The notes: a model not told the origin generated them from the sequence alone. A DNA stretch of 34,856 bases from Pseudomonadota bacterium (GCA_021847345.1 JAJZTW010000042.1:1-34856); one strand, 5' to 3'. Counted from the first letter of the stretch, positions 24,710-33,939 are shown. A program made the numbers and translations.

Positions 24710-25455
24710 GTTCCACTCCACAGCAGCCCGCCCAGCACGAACACACCCGCCGCCAGGCTCAGGCCGAACAACTGCGCGCGGGCCAGGTCGGGCGCAGGGG
24801 CCGCCGGCCAGGCCGGGCCGAACTGCGTGCCCTGCCACAGCATGGCACCGGCCCAGCTCCACAGCAGCCACACCAGCAGCACGACGGCGGCGGCACCGCC
24901 GCCGAGCTGGCGCAACAGATCCAGCAGGGCGAGAAATCCCGGGAAGGGCGGCAGCGCCAGCACCGCCAGCAGGCACACCGCGAGCGCCGCGCCCAGCCTG
25001 GGATAGGCGCCGCCGATGCTGCCGCGCAGCCCGGCGTAGGCGGCTCCGACGCGGCGCTGCATGGAGCCCGCCAGCAGGCTGAGCAGCACCGCCGGCGCGA
25101 GCAGCGCGGCCGCCAGCGCGAACAGCCGCGCGCCGTGCGCGCCGTGCAGCCAGGCCAGCCATACCAGCGCGCCGGCCGAGGCCGCCTGCAGTCGCGCCCA
25201 CACGAACAGCTCGCGCACGCCCAGCAGGCGCCAGGCGTACAGCACCGCGGAGCCCAGCATCAGCGCCTGCAGCGCGGCAAGCCCATGGCGCGGCGGGTCC
25301 GCCAGGCTCAGCAGCAGCACCCCGGCCGCCGGCAACAAGGCCAGCGCCAGCGTGCGCGCGGCGTTGCCCGGCAGCCGGCCCAGCAGCGCGCCGAACACCA
25401 TGCTCAACGGGAACACGCCGGGCAACAGCAACGCGGCGAGCAGACTCAGCAACAT
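24694..25455 (-). CDS. Polytopic membrane protein between dabB and dabA
   Basis: A 253-residue protein, almost wholly hydrophobic, with about seven predicted membrane segments and a high Leu/Ala content (e.g. LALALLPAAGVLLLSLAD, AVVLLVWLLWSWAGAML). The arrangement vaguely recalls C-terminal pieces of NuoL/NuoM/MrpD-type antiporters, but I see no motif that proves it. The ATG at 25453-25455 has GAGGAG upstream and lies 10 bases after dabB; the gene's end overlaps dabA by 16 bases. The tight overlap on both sides makes a third DAB subunit the best guess. The function is not established from the sequence. Confidence 0.72.
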   Translation of the reverse strand: MLLSLLAALLLPGVFPLSMVFGALLGRLPGNAARTLALALLPAAGVLLLSLADPPRHGLAALQALMLGSAVLYAWRLLGVRELFVWARLQAASAGALVWLAWLHGAHGARLFALAAALLAPAVLLSLLAGSMQRRVGAAYAGLRGSIGGAYPRLGAALAVCLLAVLALPPFPGFLALLDLLRQLGGGAAAVVLLVWLLWSWAGAMLWQGTQFGPAWPAAPAPDLARAQLFGLSLAAGVFVLGGLLWSGTWSTF

Positions 25456-25465
25456 GCCAGGCTCC

Positions 25466-27166
25466 TCATGTCCAGCGCAGGGCCACGTTCAGGCGTGTGG
25501 CGCCGCGCACGATGAAGCGGGCGACTCGCGCGTACACGTCGACCACGTAGAGCTCGCGCGAGAACAGCGCGTACAGATTCAGGTAGATGGCGTTCCACAG
25601 CGAACCGCGCCTGCCCTGAAGATCCAGCGACTGGGCGTAGAAGGTGACCAGCCAGGCGCCCACCAGCACCAGCACCAGCAGCACGCTGATGAGGTCGAAG
25701 GCGACGAGGTCGATGCCGGCGGCGGAGTAAAGCGCCTCGCGCATGCCGGCGCCGGGGTAGAGGAAGGCCTCGAAGGCATGACCGACCACGGTGTAGCCGG
25801 CGACCACCACCAGCATCGACGCCACCAGCAGGATCATCAGGCGCCACGGGTTCTCGCTGGGCAGCTTGTAGATGGAGAAGAACACCTGCGCGCCGGTGAC
25901 CCAGCCGAAGAACAGCAGGACCACCGCCCCCTGCTCGTGGAAGAAATCGGAAGCCACCAGCCAGTGCGACAGGCCCAGCAGCAAGGCCGGCACGAGCACG
26001 GTGATCAGCGCCGCCAGCAGCCACGGCAGGCGCACGGTCTTCACGGGCCGATGCTCGACCACGAAGGTGTAGATGTCGTCCGGCGGCACGCCGTCGTCGT
26101 GCCGGGCCTGCCCGATCACCCCGCCGGAATTCAGGAACATCGTGGCCTTGAACAGGCCGTGCGCGATCAGGTGGTACACGGCCAGCGAGAACGCGCCCAC
26201 GCCGCACTCCATGATCATGAAGCCCATCTGACCCATGGTCGAGTAACCCAGGGACTTCTTGATGTCGTTCTGGGTCAGCATCAGCGCCGAGCCGAGCAGC
26301 GCGGTGACCAGCCCCACGGCGAAGCACAGGTGCAGCACCATCGGAACCTGCACGAACAGCGGCGCGAAGCGATTGAGCAGGAAGCCGCCGGCGTTGACGA
26401 TGCCGGCATGCATCAGCGCCGACACCGGGGTGGGGCCGTCCATGGTGTACGGCAGCCACACATGCAGCGGGAACTGCGCCGAGCGCACGAAGCCGGCCGA
26501 CGCCACGAGCAGGCCGGCCAGCGGCAGCACCGGCAGGCCGTCCATGCTCAAGCCCGGCTGCGCGCCGATGCGCGCGAACAGCTCGGGCAGCTGGGTGCTG
26601 CCGTAGGCATGGCCCAGCAGCAGCGCACCGGCCAGCAACGACACGTCGCCGATGCGATTGGCGATGAAGGTCCAGAAGGCGTAGCGCCCGGCGGCCTCGC
26701 GCGAACGGTCCTCGCCCAGCAGGAAGAACAGCAACTGGCCGACGAGCAGCCAGGCCGCCACCAGCGTGAGCAGGTCGCCGGCCGCGACCAGCAGCAGCAG
26801 CGCCGCGGTCATGAGATCGAGCAAGGCGAAAAAGCGTCCGTAGCCCGGCTCGTCGGCCATGTAGTTCAGCGCGTACACGTGCACCACCAGGCTGATGCCG
26901 GAAATCACCACGCCGAGCGCCAGGCTCAGCGGGTCGAGCAGCAGCAGCAGCGAGCGCCCCGGCAGCGACAGTGCCGGCAACGCACCGACCGCCAGGTGGC
27001 GCGCCAGCAGAGCCAACCAGAGCAACAGGCTCAGCGCCACCGCCGCGATGCTCACCCGCGCCGCGATGCGTCCCCTGGCGCGGTCGTGCATCAGCAGCAG
27101 CGAGACGGTGGCCGACACCAGCGGTGCGGCCAGGGCGATCACGGAGCTTGCGGGAATCCAGGACAT
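25466..27166 (-). CDS. dabB: DAB transporter membrane subunit DabB (NuoL-like)
   Basis: A 566-residue member of the proton-conducting NADH dehydrogenase/Mrp antiporter family that couples a cation gradient to DabA. Hallmarks are HVYALNYMADEPGYGRFFAL, AWLLVGQLLFFLLG, the conserved quinone-antiporter core SAQFPLHVWLPYTMDGPTPV with SALMHAGIVNAGGFLLNRF, and the lysine-bearing NDIKKSLGYSTMGQMGFM. About 13-14 membrane segments are visible. It is not part of a respiratory complex I operon: no other nuo or mrp genes are present. It is the first gene of the DAB operon, with an AT-rich promoter region to the right. Confidence 0.9.
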   Translation of the reverse strand: MSWIPASSVIALAAPLVSATVSLLLMHDRARGRIAARVSIAAVALSLLLWLALLARHLAVGALPALSLPGRSLLLLLDPLSLALGVVISGISLVVHVYALNYMADEPGYGRFFALLDLMTAALLLLVAAGDLLTLVAAWLLVGQLLFFLLGEDRSREAAGRYAFWTFIANRIGDVSLLAGALLLGHAYGSTQLPELFARIGAQPGLSMDGLPVLPLAGLLVASAGFVRSAQFPLHVWLPYTMDGPTPVSALMHAGIVNAGGFLLNRFAPLFVQVPMVLHLCFAVGLVTALLGSALMLTQNDIKKSLGYSTMGQMGFMIMECGVGAFSLAVYHLIAHGLFKATMFLNSGGVIGQARHDDGVPPDDIYTFVVEHRPVKTVRLPWLLAALITVLVPALLLGLSHWLVASDFFHEQGAVVLLFFGWVTGAQVFFSIYKLPSENPWRLMILLVASMLVVVAGYTVVGHAFEAFLYPGAGMREALYSAAGIDLVAFDLISVLLVLVLVGAWLVTFYAQSLDLQGRRGSLWNAIYLNLYALFSRELYVVDVYARVARFIVRGATRLNVALRWT

Positions 27167-27254
27167 CGGAAGTCGGGCCAGGAAGCGTGTCGGTGAGCAA
27201 GGCCCGCTGGAACCCCCAGGGGCATCGAGGACACATCCTAGATTTGTGTTTTGA

Positions 27255-27267
27255 TAAAGAAAATTAA
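27255..27267 (-). promoter_or_regulatory. CbbR-type box upstream of dabB
   Basis: The minus strand reads TTA-N7-TTA (27267 to 27255), again an exact TNA-N7-TNA, within a wider imperfect dyad TTGATAA-N6-TTAACAA. It lies about 90 bases upstream of the dabB start in the AT-rich stretch 27235-27300, one of only two such stretches in the locus (the other is before cbbL). Motif seen; regulator inferred. Confidence 0.5.
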
Positions 27268-27337
27268 CAATTTCTGTTCTTGTCTTTCGATTTCTTTACT
27301 CACCTGCCGCTCCATGGCCCCGCGAGGCGCTCGGCGC

Positions 27338-27395
27338 TGTCGCAGGGCTGTCGCGCGACAGGCGCGCCACACCGCGCCTGCGGCAGCTTGCGACA
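27338..27395 (+). promoter_or_regulatory. TGTCGC dyads, probable enhancer for the aldehyde dehydrogenase promoter
   Basis: TGTCGC occurs at 27338-27343 and 27349-27354, and its complement GCGACA at 27355-27360 and 27390-27395. The central pair makes the perfect 14-base palindrome CTGTCGCGCGACAG (27348-27361). The cluster ends about 65 bases upstream of the sigma54 -24 element, the usual distance for binding sites of an AcoR/NtrC-type activator. No such activator gene is in the window. Confidence 0.6.
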
Positions 27396-27460
27396 GTCGC
27401 GCGCGGCGCGCGACCCTTGCTCCAGGGAGCGTGCCTGCCGAGCGCCTCGCGAGCCGGCGC

Positions 27461-27476
27461 TGGCACGGGTGTTGCA
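27461..27476 (+). promoter_or_regulatory. Sigma54 (-24/-12) promoter
   Basis: TGGCAC (27461-27466), five bases, then TTGCA (27472-27476): a full match to the RpoN consensus TGGCAC-N5-TTGCW. It lies 60 bases upstream of the aldehyde dehydrogenase ATG and downstream of the TGTCGC palindromes. Confidence 0.85.
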
Positions 27477-27535
27477 AAGACGAAGCCGCAGGCCCGGCAC
27501 CGCGTCGCGCCGCATCCCACATTCAGGAGACTGGC

Positions 27536-29056
<1,521 letters not shown>

Positions 29057-29070
29057 ACCCCGCCGATCGA

Positions 29071-29110
29071 CGGCGGCCGGGCACGCCGGCAACGACGTGC
29101 CCGGCCGCCG
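29071..29110 (+). promoter_or_regulatory. 15-bp hairpin between aldehyde dehydrogenase and DUF779 genes
   Basis: CGGCGGCCGGGCACG (29071-29085) and its exact complement at 29096-29110 with a 10-base loop. No T-run follows. It starts 14 bases after the upstream stop and ends nine bases before the next ATG, so it covers the place where a Shine-Dalgarno would be. It may be an attenuator or a translation block. Confidence 0.6.
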
Positions 29111-29119
29111 CGAACCCTC

Positions 29120-29554
29120 ATGCAGGACACTTCCGCTTCCACCGCGCCCACGGCGCCCATCACGCAGGTGGCGCGCGTGAGCGCCACGCCCGCGGCACTG
29201 CAACTGGTCGAGCGCCTGGTGGCGCAGCACGGACCCGTGCTGTTCCACCAATCCGGCGGCTGCTGCGACGGCAGTTCGCCCATGTGCTATCCCCAGGGCG
29301 AATTCGTGGTCGGCGACCGCGATCGGCGCCTGGGCAGCGTCGGCCCGGCGCCCTTCTACATCAGCGGGCCGCAGTTCGAGTACTGGCAGCACACCCACCT
29401 GATCATCGACGTGATTCAAGGGCGCGGCGGCATGTTTTCGCTCGAAGGCCCCCACGGCCTGCGATTTCTCACCCGTTCACGACTGTTCAGCGACGCCGAA
29501 TCGCGCTGGCTGGAACAACACCAGCCTTCGGGACCTCCCTGCGGCCCGGCCTGA
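29120..29554 (+). CDS. DUF779 family protein
   Basis: A 144-residue member of a small family regularly found beside AldB/AcoD-type aldehyde dehydrogenases. Hallmarks are LVERLVAQHGPVLFHQSGGC, the cysteine-rich CCDGSSPMCYPQGEF, FYISGPQFEYWQHTHLIIDV and GMFSLEGPHGLRFLTRSRLF. The histidines and cysteines could bind a metal, but the biochemical role is unknown. The ATG at 29120 has no recognisable Shine-Dalgarno (CGAACCCTC precedes it). The family core starts around residue 18, so the start is roughly right. Probably cotranscribed with the dehydrogenase unless the hairpin stops transcription. Confidence 0.85.
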   Translation: MQDTSASTAPTAPITQVARVSATPAALQLVERLVAQHGPVLFHQSGGCCDGSSPMCYPQGEFVVGDRDRRLGSVGPAPFYISGPQFEYWQHTHLIIDVIQGRGGMFSLEGPHGLRFLTRSRLFSDAESRWLEQHQPSGPPCGPA

Positions 29555-29603
29555 AGGCGCCACGCAAGCAGGCGTTGCATCGGTAAGCCGGTGTGTTCGG
29601 ACA

Positions 29604-29632
29604 TTGACCGCTCCAGCGCCTCGCCCTAGCTT
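29604..29632 (+). promoter_or_regulatory. Candidate promoter of the cupredoxin gene
   Basis: TTGACC (29604-29609), 17 bases, TAGCTT (29627-29632), upstream of the ATG at 29674. A reasonable sigma70-like pair in the 119-base gap 29555-29673; nothing else is seen there. Confidence 0.45.
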
Positions 29633-29673
29633 GTGAACCCGGGGCGGCATGGGCTGCCCGACGGAGTGGCGTC

Positions 29674-30204
29674 ATGAGCGATTCGAGGTCCCGCCGCATC
29701 GCGGCAATCGGCACGTCGGTGGCCGTGGCCTGGCTGGCCCTCGCGGGCGCTGCGTGGAGCAAGCCCGCGCCGCCGCCGGTCTACGTGCACATGAACGGCG
29801 CCAACGAGTTCCTGGAGAACGTGGTCGCGGTGCGCCCCGGGCAGCCGGTGGTGTTCGTCGACCAGGACACCGGCCCGCACACCATCGTCGGCTACGACCC
29901 CGCCACCGGCGCCACCAGCAAGCGCTTCGACGGCGCCGTCGAAGGAACCCCCGGGCCCGGGCATGCGGTGCACACCTACACCATCCGCTTCCGGCACGCC
30001 GGGCTGAAGTTCTACTTCTGCTCGATTCACGCCGAACTGGCGCACGAGCCGGGAGGCGTGACGGCGCCGAAAAAGCGCCCCACGGTGCACGGCTTCGGCG
30101 ATCCGATGGACGGGCTGATCATCGTCACCACCGACCGGCACCTGCTGGCGGCCAATCCGGCCACGTCCCGCCAGCGCATCCTGCCGCACTACTTCGGAGG
30201 CTGA
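29674..30204 (+). CDS. Secreted cupredoxin-like blue copper protein
   Basis: A 176-residue periplasmic protein with a signal peptide (residues 1-29, ending AWSK). Type 1 copper ligands can be read in the usual order: His69 (TGPHTIVGY), Cys116 and His119 (FYFCSIHAEL) and Met145 (FGDPMDGLIIV). The strand before the site (VVFVDQDTGPHTI) is plastocyanin/pseudoazurin-like. It may carry electrons or handle copper; the downstream PCuAC chaperone supports a copper context. The ATG at 29674 has GGAG upstream. The C-terminal 25 residues extend past the fold. The partner oxidase or reductase is not in the window. Confidence 0.82.
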   Translation: MSDSRSRRIAAIGTSVAVAWLALAGAAWSKPAPPPVYVHMNGANEFLENVVAVRPGQPVVFVDQDTGPHTIVGYDPATGATSKRFDGAVEGTPGPGHAVHTYTIRFRHAGLKFYFCSIHAELAHEPGGVTAPKKRPTVHGFGDPMDGLIIVTTDRHLLAANPATSRQRILPHYFGG

Positions 30205-30424
30205 TCCATCGCCGGCGCCGCGTCGGCGGCGCTGATCAGGAAGGGCAGCCAGGCCCACAGGAGTTCGAGCATGTGCGGTGCTTGCGGCGCATGCACGGCG
30301 CCGCACTGTTGCCGTCAGAGTATCGGCAGCCAGGGCGAGCGGGAAACCGATTCCGATCAAGCTTGCGGCGAATCCCGCCGGATGGCACCAGGGCGCGGCT
30401 ATGATCGCCGGCAAACCATCCGGC

Positions 30425-30820
30425 ATGACCCACCTGCTCGACCGCCTGCGAAACCCCGCGCGCCGCCACGCCCTGCTGATCGGGGTGCTGCTGGCGCTGG
30501 CCTGCGCGCCATTCGCCCAGGCCCTGCCGACCCCGGGGCTCACGGTGCTCGTGCCGTTCTGCTCGGCCGACGGCCAGACCCCTGGGGCCGCGCCGGGGCG
30601 GCAGCATTCGCCACGGCGCATCGCGCTGCATTTCACGGCCGCGCTGCCGGGCGCCGCATCGGTGCCGGCCATGGCCCCGCCGCCGCCCCATGCGGGCCCG
30701 CGTGCCGCGGCGACGGCGTGCTGCGCGCCGAGCCTGGCGCGCCATGCTCCGACGCGGCCGGTGAGCGTCTCGCGGCGCCCTCCACCGCGGGCCCCACCCT
30801 GGCAGCCGGAGCGGGCCTGA
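30425..30820 (+). CDS. Small secreted DUF2946-like protein, copper-cluster associated
   Basis: A 131-residue protein with a hydrophobic N-terminal segment (HALLIGVLLALACAPFAQAL) and a motif VPFCSADGQ resembling the cysteine motif of DUF2946. A Pro/His/Ala-rich tail contains ATACCAPS. DUF2946 peptides are often encoded beside PCuAC and copper uptake genes, as here. The start is unsure: ATG 30425 lacks a Shine-Dalgarno, and ATG 30401 (8 residues longer) overlaps a -10-like TATGAT at 30400-30405. In the preceding gap (30205-30424) I see no other gene I can support. The family call is tentative. Confidence 0.5.
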   Translation: MTHLLDRLRNPARRHALLIGVLLALACAPFAQALPTPGLTVLVPFCSADGQTPGAAPGRQHSPRRIALHFTAALPGAASVPAMAPPPPHAGPRAAATACCAPSLARHAPTRPVSVSRRPPPRAPPWQPERA

Positions 30821-30881
30821 GGCCGCATGCGTGAAGGCGCACGCGGCGGACCCGCGCGCGACAACACCCGATCAGCACACC

Positions 30882-30938
30882 CCTCACGAGAAAACGCAGG
30901 GCCGCCCCAAGTTTTCTCGACCCCCACGGGGGATGAGG
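30882..30938. repeat. Nested inverted repeat, possible three-way RNA or cruciform element
   Basis: CCTCA (30882-30886) pairs with TGAGG (30934-30938). Inside, CGAGAAAAC (30887-30895) pairs perfectly with GTTTTCTCG (30911-30919), and CCCCC (30921-30925) with GGGGG (30928-30932). Together they describe a closing stem with two inner hairpins. It sits in the 283-base gap between the DUF2946-like and PCuAC genes, with no gene predicted inside. Confidence 0.5.
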
Positions 30939-31021
30939 CCGGACCAGCTGCTGTGCCTGCGCACAGCAGCGCGCCGGCCGAATCCGAGCAGCCTGCAAGC
31001 TGCGAGGTGGAACGGGTCGGG

Positions 31022-31041
31022 CCCCAGGCCCGGCCCTGGGG
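31022..31041. repeat. Hairpin upstream of the PCuAC gene
   Basis: CCCCAGG (31022-31028) and CCTGGGG (31035-31041) pair over a 6-base loop in the leader region of the PCuAC gene, 62 bases before its ATG. No T-run follows. It could be an attenuator or a leader structure. Confidence 0.35.
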
Positions 31042-31103
31042 GCACTCTCTCACTAGGCGGACCGGTGCCATGGCGCGCCGGCCGTCGCTTTGCCATGGAT
31101 TGA

Positions 31104-31631
31104 ATGATGAACCAAGCACGATTTCCCCAGACCCTGACCCGCCGTGCCTGCGTGGCACTGCTGCTGGGCGCCGCTCTCGCGGCTTCCCCGGCGGCCTTCG
31201 CCGCTGCCCACGATGCCCAGGTGCGCGTCAGCGACGCGTGGATCCGCTGGCTGCCGGCGGGTCTGCCGGCAGGCGGCTACATGCGCCTGCACAACGACGG
31301 CGCGCACATGGTGGCATTGATCGGCGCGTCCAGCGCCGACTATGGCCAGGTCATGCTGCATCGCAGTGAAATGCAGGATGGAACCATGCGCATGCTGCCG
31401 GTGAGCAAGGCCGAGATTCCGGCCCACGGCGACCTGGTGTTCGCGCCGGGCGGCTACCACATCATGCTGATGCAACCCCGCAAGCCCGTGAGTCCGGGCC
31501 AGCAGGTTCCGATCACGCTGAAATTCTCCGACGGCACCCGGCTCGAGGTGCCCTTCGCGGTGCGCAAGCCGGGAGCCAGCGGCGCTCCGCATGGCGACAT
31601 GAAGGGCATGGACATGCCGTCCAGGCCCTGA
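31104..31631 (+). CDS. Periplasmic copper chaperone PCuAC
   Basis: A 175-residue PCu(A)C (DUF461) family chaperone that delivers Cu(I) to the CuA or CuB site of cytochrome oxidase. The signal peptide runs to AAFAAAH. The copper motif is present: the His/Met pair in HRSEMQDG, TMRMLPV, then IPAHGDLVFAPGGYHIMLM. The tail PHGDMKGMDMPSRP is Met/His-rich and may add a second copper site, as in several homologues. The start is the double ATG at 31104/31107. It lies downstream of the DUF2946-like gene and the nested repeat, on the same strand. No cox or Sco gene is nearby. Confidence 0.88.
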   Translation: MMNQARFPQTLTRRACVALLLGAALAASPAAFAAAHDAQVRVSDAWIRWLPAGLPAGGYMRLHNDGAHMVALIGASSADYGQVMLHRSEMQDGTMRMLPVSKAEIPAHGDLVFAPGGYHIMLMQPRKPVSPGQQVPITLKFSDGTRLEVPFAVRKPGASGAPHGDMKGMDMPSRP

Positions 31632-31646
31632 TCGGGCGACGAAGCG

Positions 31647-31934
31647 TCAGCGCGAGTACCAGCCGTGCTCGCGCTGGCGCGCATGCGCGCCCATCCTGGC
31701 GTGCACCGGTGCCGGCGCGAGGCCTTCACGCGGCCGGCGGCGGCGCTCCAGGCCGAGTTCGGCGATGACCTGCTGCGGGCGCGGGGCCAGGCGCGTGGTC
31801 ATTCGGGCGGCGGTCATGCGCACCACCAGGGCGTCGGCGTGCGCCAGCAACCAGCGCAGTTGCGACACGTCGCGCGCGCTTTGCACGCGCACACCGAAAC
31901 TCAGAAGGTCTTCGGTCGAGGCATCGTCACTCAT
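31647..31934 (-). CDS. Hypothetical 95-residue protein
   Basis: Starts MSDDASTEDLLSFGVRVQSA, continues with a Leu/Ala helix (SQLRWLLAHADALVVRMTAA) and ends in an Arg-rich tail. No signal peptide or membrane segment is seen. The ATG at 31932-31934 has AGGGGAA upstream at good spacing, which is the main reason to believe it. The first 65 residues look like a compact helical domain and the rest disordered. I do not recognise the family. It is on the same strand as the Lrp gene, 101 bases downstream of it. Confidence 0.5.
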   Translation of the reverse strand: MSDDASTEDLLSFGVRVQSARDVSQLRWLLAHADALVVRMTAARMTTRLAPRPQQVIAELGLERRRRPREGLAPAPVHARMGAHARQREHGWYSR

Positions 31935-32035
31935 CGTGTTTCCCCTGCGGCAACCACTCGAGTGCACAGGGTAACCCGAGCCGGCGACGTCGTCCTTGAT
32001 CGAGATCGTGCCGGGGCCGCGAAGTGCGACGCGAC

Positions 32036-32515
32036 TCAGCGCGCCAGCGGCAGGAAGAATGATTCCTTGATCTCCTCCATGACGATGCTGCTGCGCGACT
32101 CGGCGGTCACCGGCAGGCGCTTGAGGATGTTGCCGAGCAGGCCGCGGTACTCGCGCATGTCGCGCAGGCGGAATTTCAGCAGGTAGTCGAACTCCCCCGA
32201 GATCAGGTGGCACTCCAGCACCTCGGGCATGTGCAGCAACTCGTCGCGCACGGCGTCGAACACGTCGGCCCCCTTGGCCGCCAGCTTGATCTCCACGAAC
32301 ACCAGCAGGCCCTTGTCGACGGCGGCCGGCGACACGATGGCGCAATAGCCGGTGATCACGCCTTCTCGCTCCATGCGCTTGACCCGCTCGGCGCACGGCG
32401 ACGTGCTCAGGCCGACTCGCGACGCAAGTTCCGTGATCGGCAGGCGACCCTCGCGCTGCAGGATGTCGAGCATCTTGCGATCGATGCGATCCAGGGGGTG
32501 TCTTTCACGTTCCAT
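32036..32515 (-). CDS. Lrp/AsnC-family regulator, probable regulator of dadA
   Basis: A 159-residue feast/famine regulator. The N-terminal helix-turn-helix ([20 protein letters not shown], then [20 protein letters not shown]) is followed by a RAM domain ([37 protein letters not shown]) that binds amino acids. It is divergent from the D-amino acid dehydrogenase gene across 119 bases, the usual arrangement of DadR/BkdR-like activators with dadA. The ATG at 32513-32515 gives the normal family length; an upstream ATG at 32575 would add 20 residues. The target is inferred from position. Confidence 0.88.
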   Translation of the reverse strand: MERERHPLDRIDRKMLDILQREGRLPITELASRVGLSTSPCAERVKRMEREGVITGYCAIVSPAAVDKGLLVFVEIKLAAKGADVFDAVRDELLHMPEVLECHLISGEFDYLLKFRLRDMREYRGLLGNILKRLPVTAESRSSIVMEEIKESFFLPLAR

Positions 32516-32634
32516 GGCGGGTCCGGCGGGGTTGCGGCAGCGATCATAGCGGCGAATTCGGCATAAATCAGGCAAATTTGCTGAGATGGCGAGTCTACAG
32601 TTGCCAGAACACCTTCCTCTCCTGGGTTCGCACC
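32516..32634. promoter_or_regulatory. Divergent promoter region lrp-dadA
   Basis: A 119-base gap, AT-richer around 32555-32585 (CATAAATCAGGCAAATTTG), which fits an Lrp-type binding region. No exact Lrp consensus or clear -35/-10 is claimed. Confidence 0.4.
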
Positions 32635-33927
32635 ATGAAAGTCCTCGTTCTCGGCGCCGGAGTCATCGGCGTGACCACCGCCTACTACCTGGCACGCGCC
32701 GGAGCCGAGGTCACGGTGCTGGAGCGCCAGCCCGGCCCGGCCCTCGAGACCAGCCATGCCAATGCCGGCCAGGTCTCTCCCGGCTATTCGACACCGTGGG
32801 CGGCGCCGGGCATCCCGCTGAAGGCCCTGAAATGGATGTTCCAGCGCCATGCTCCGCTGGCCATCCGCCCCGACGGCACGCTGTGGCAACTGCGCTGGAT
32901 GCACGCCATGCTGCGCAACTGCTCGGCCTCGCGCTACGCCACCAACAAGGAGCGCATGATGCGCCTGGCCGAGTACAGCCGGGACTGCCTGCGCAAGCTG
33001 CGCGACGACACCGGGCTGCAATACGAGCAGCGCACCGGCGGCACCCTGCAGGTGTTTCGCGACGCCGCCCAGTTCCGTGCCGCGCAGCGCGACATCGCCG
33101 TGCTGCGCGAGTGCGGCGTGGAACACGAATTGCTGCAGGCCGACCAGTTGGCGGGCGTCGAGCCGGCGCTGGCACGCTCGCGCGATCTGCTGGTCGGCGG
33201 GCTGCGCCTGCCCAACGACGAGACCGGCGACTGCAACCTGTTCACGCAGGGCCTGGCGCGCCTGGCCGCCGACCTCGGCGTGCGCTTCGAGTACCAGCGC
33301 GTCGTGCGCGGCCTGCGCCACGACGGGCTTCGCATCACCGGCATCGACATGGGCGATGAAGTGCTGCAGGCCGATGCCTACGTGCTGGCCCTGGGCAGCT
33401 ATTCGCGGGCGCTGCTCGAACCGCTGGCCATCGACCTGCCGGTGTATCCGATCAAGGGTTACTCGCTGACGGTTCCGCTGCTCGACGAGGCGCTGGCGCC
33501 GCGCTCGACGGTGCTCGACGAGACCTACAAGATCGCCATCACGCGCTTCGACCGTCGCATCCGGGTCGGCGGCATGGCCGAGATCGGCGGCTTCGACCTG
33601 CGCCTGAATCCGCGCCGACGCGAAACCCTGGAAATGGTCACCGGCCAGCTGTTCCCCGGCGGCGACCTGGGCGCGGCCGAGTTCTGGACCGGACTGCGTC
33701 CGATGACCCCGGACGGCACGCCGGTGGTCGGGCCCAGCCGCTACGCCAACCTGTGGCTGAACACCGGCCACGGCACGCTGGGCTGGACCATGGCCTGCGG
33801 CTCGGCACGCGTGGTCGCCGACCAGATCAGCGGGCGGCGCTGCGACATCGAGGCGCGCGACCTCGCGCTCGACCGCGGAGCCCCCGGCAACGCCCCGCGT
33901 CCCTCCGCCACCCCGCTGCCGGCCTGA
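32635..33927 (+). CDS. dadA: D-amino acid dehydrogenase small subunit DadA
   Basis: A 430-residue FAD-dependent dehydrogenase that deaminates D-amino acids, chiefly D-alanine, to keto acids and passes electrons to the respiratory chain. The dinucleotide-binding motif [20 protein letters not shown] is at the N-terminus. Family marks are [51 protein letters not shown] and the C-terminal flavin strand [16 protein letters not shown] with [16 protein letters not shown]. The length is normal. No alanine racemase gene follows; instead a norD remnant begins within 13 bases of the stop. Confidence 0.94.
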   Translation: MKVLVLGAGVIGVTTAYYLARAGAEVTVLERQPGPALETSHANAGQVSPGYSTPWAAPGIPLKALKWMFQRHAPLAIRPDGTLWQLRWMHAMLRNCSASRYATNKERMMRLAEYSRDCLRKLRDDTGLQYEQRTGGTLQVFRDAAQFRAAQRDIAVLRECGVEHELLQADQLAGVEPALARSRDLLVGGLRLPNDETGDCNLFTQGLARLAADLGVRFEYQRVVRGLRHDGLRITGIDMGDEVLQADAYVLALGSYSRALLEPLAIDLPVYPIKGYSLTVPLLDEALAPRSTVLDETYKIAITRFDRRIRVGGMAEIGGFDLRLNPRRRETLEMVTGQLFPGGDLGAAEFWTGLRPMTPDGTPVVGPSRYANLWLNTGHGTLGWTMACGSARVVADQISGRRCDIEARDLALDRGAPGNAPRPSATPLPA

Positions 33928-33939
33928 ACTCCGGCCCTG

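Noticed and set aside
27167..27535. Short open frames on both strands in the dabB / aldehyde dehydrogenase interval
   Set aside because: This interval is better explained by two promoters (CbbR-type box, sigma54 promoter with palindromes); the frames have no ribosome-binding sites or motifs.
30189..30400. Minus-strand membrane-like peptides (a 27-codon frame starting MLELLWAWLPFLISAADA, and a GFAASLIGIGFPLALAADTL stretch in another frame)
   Set aside because: They sit in different frames, overlap the cupredoxin end and lack ribosome-binding sites. A decayed gene is possible but not supported well enough to list.
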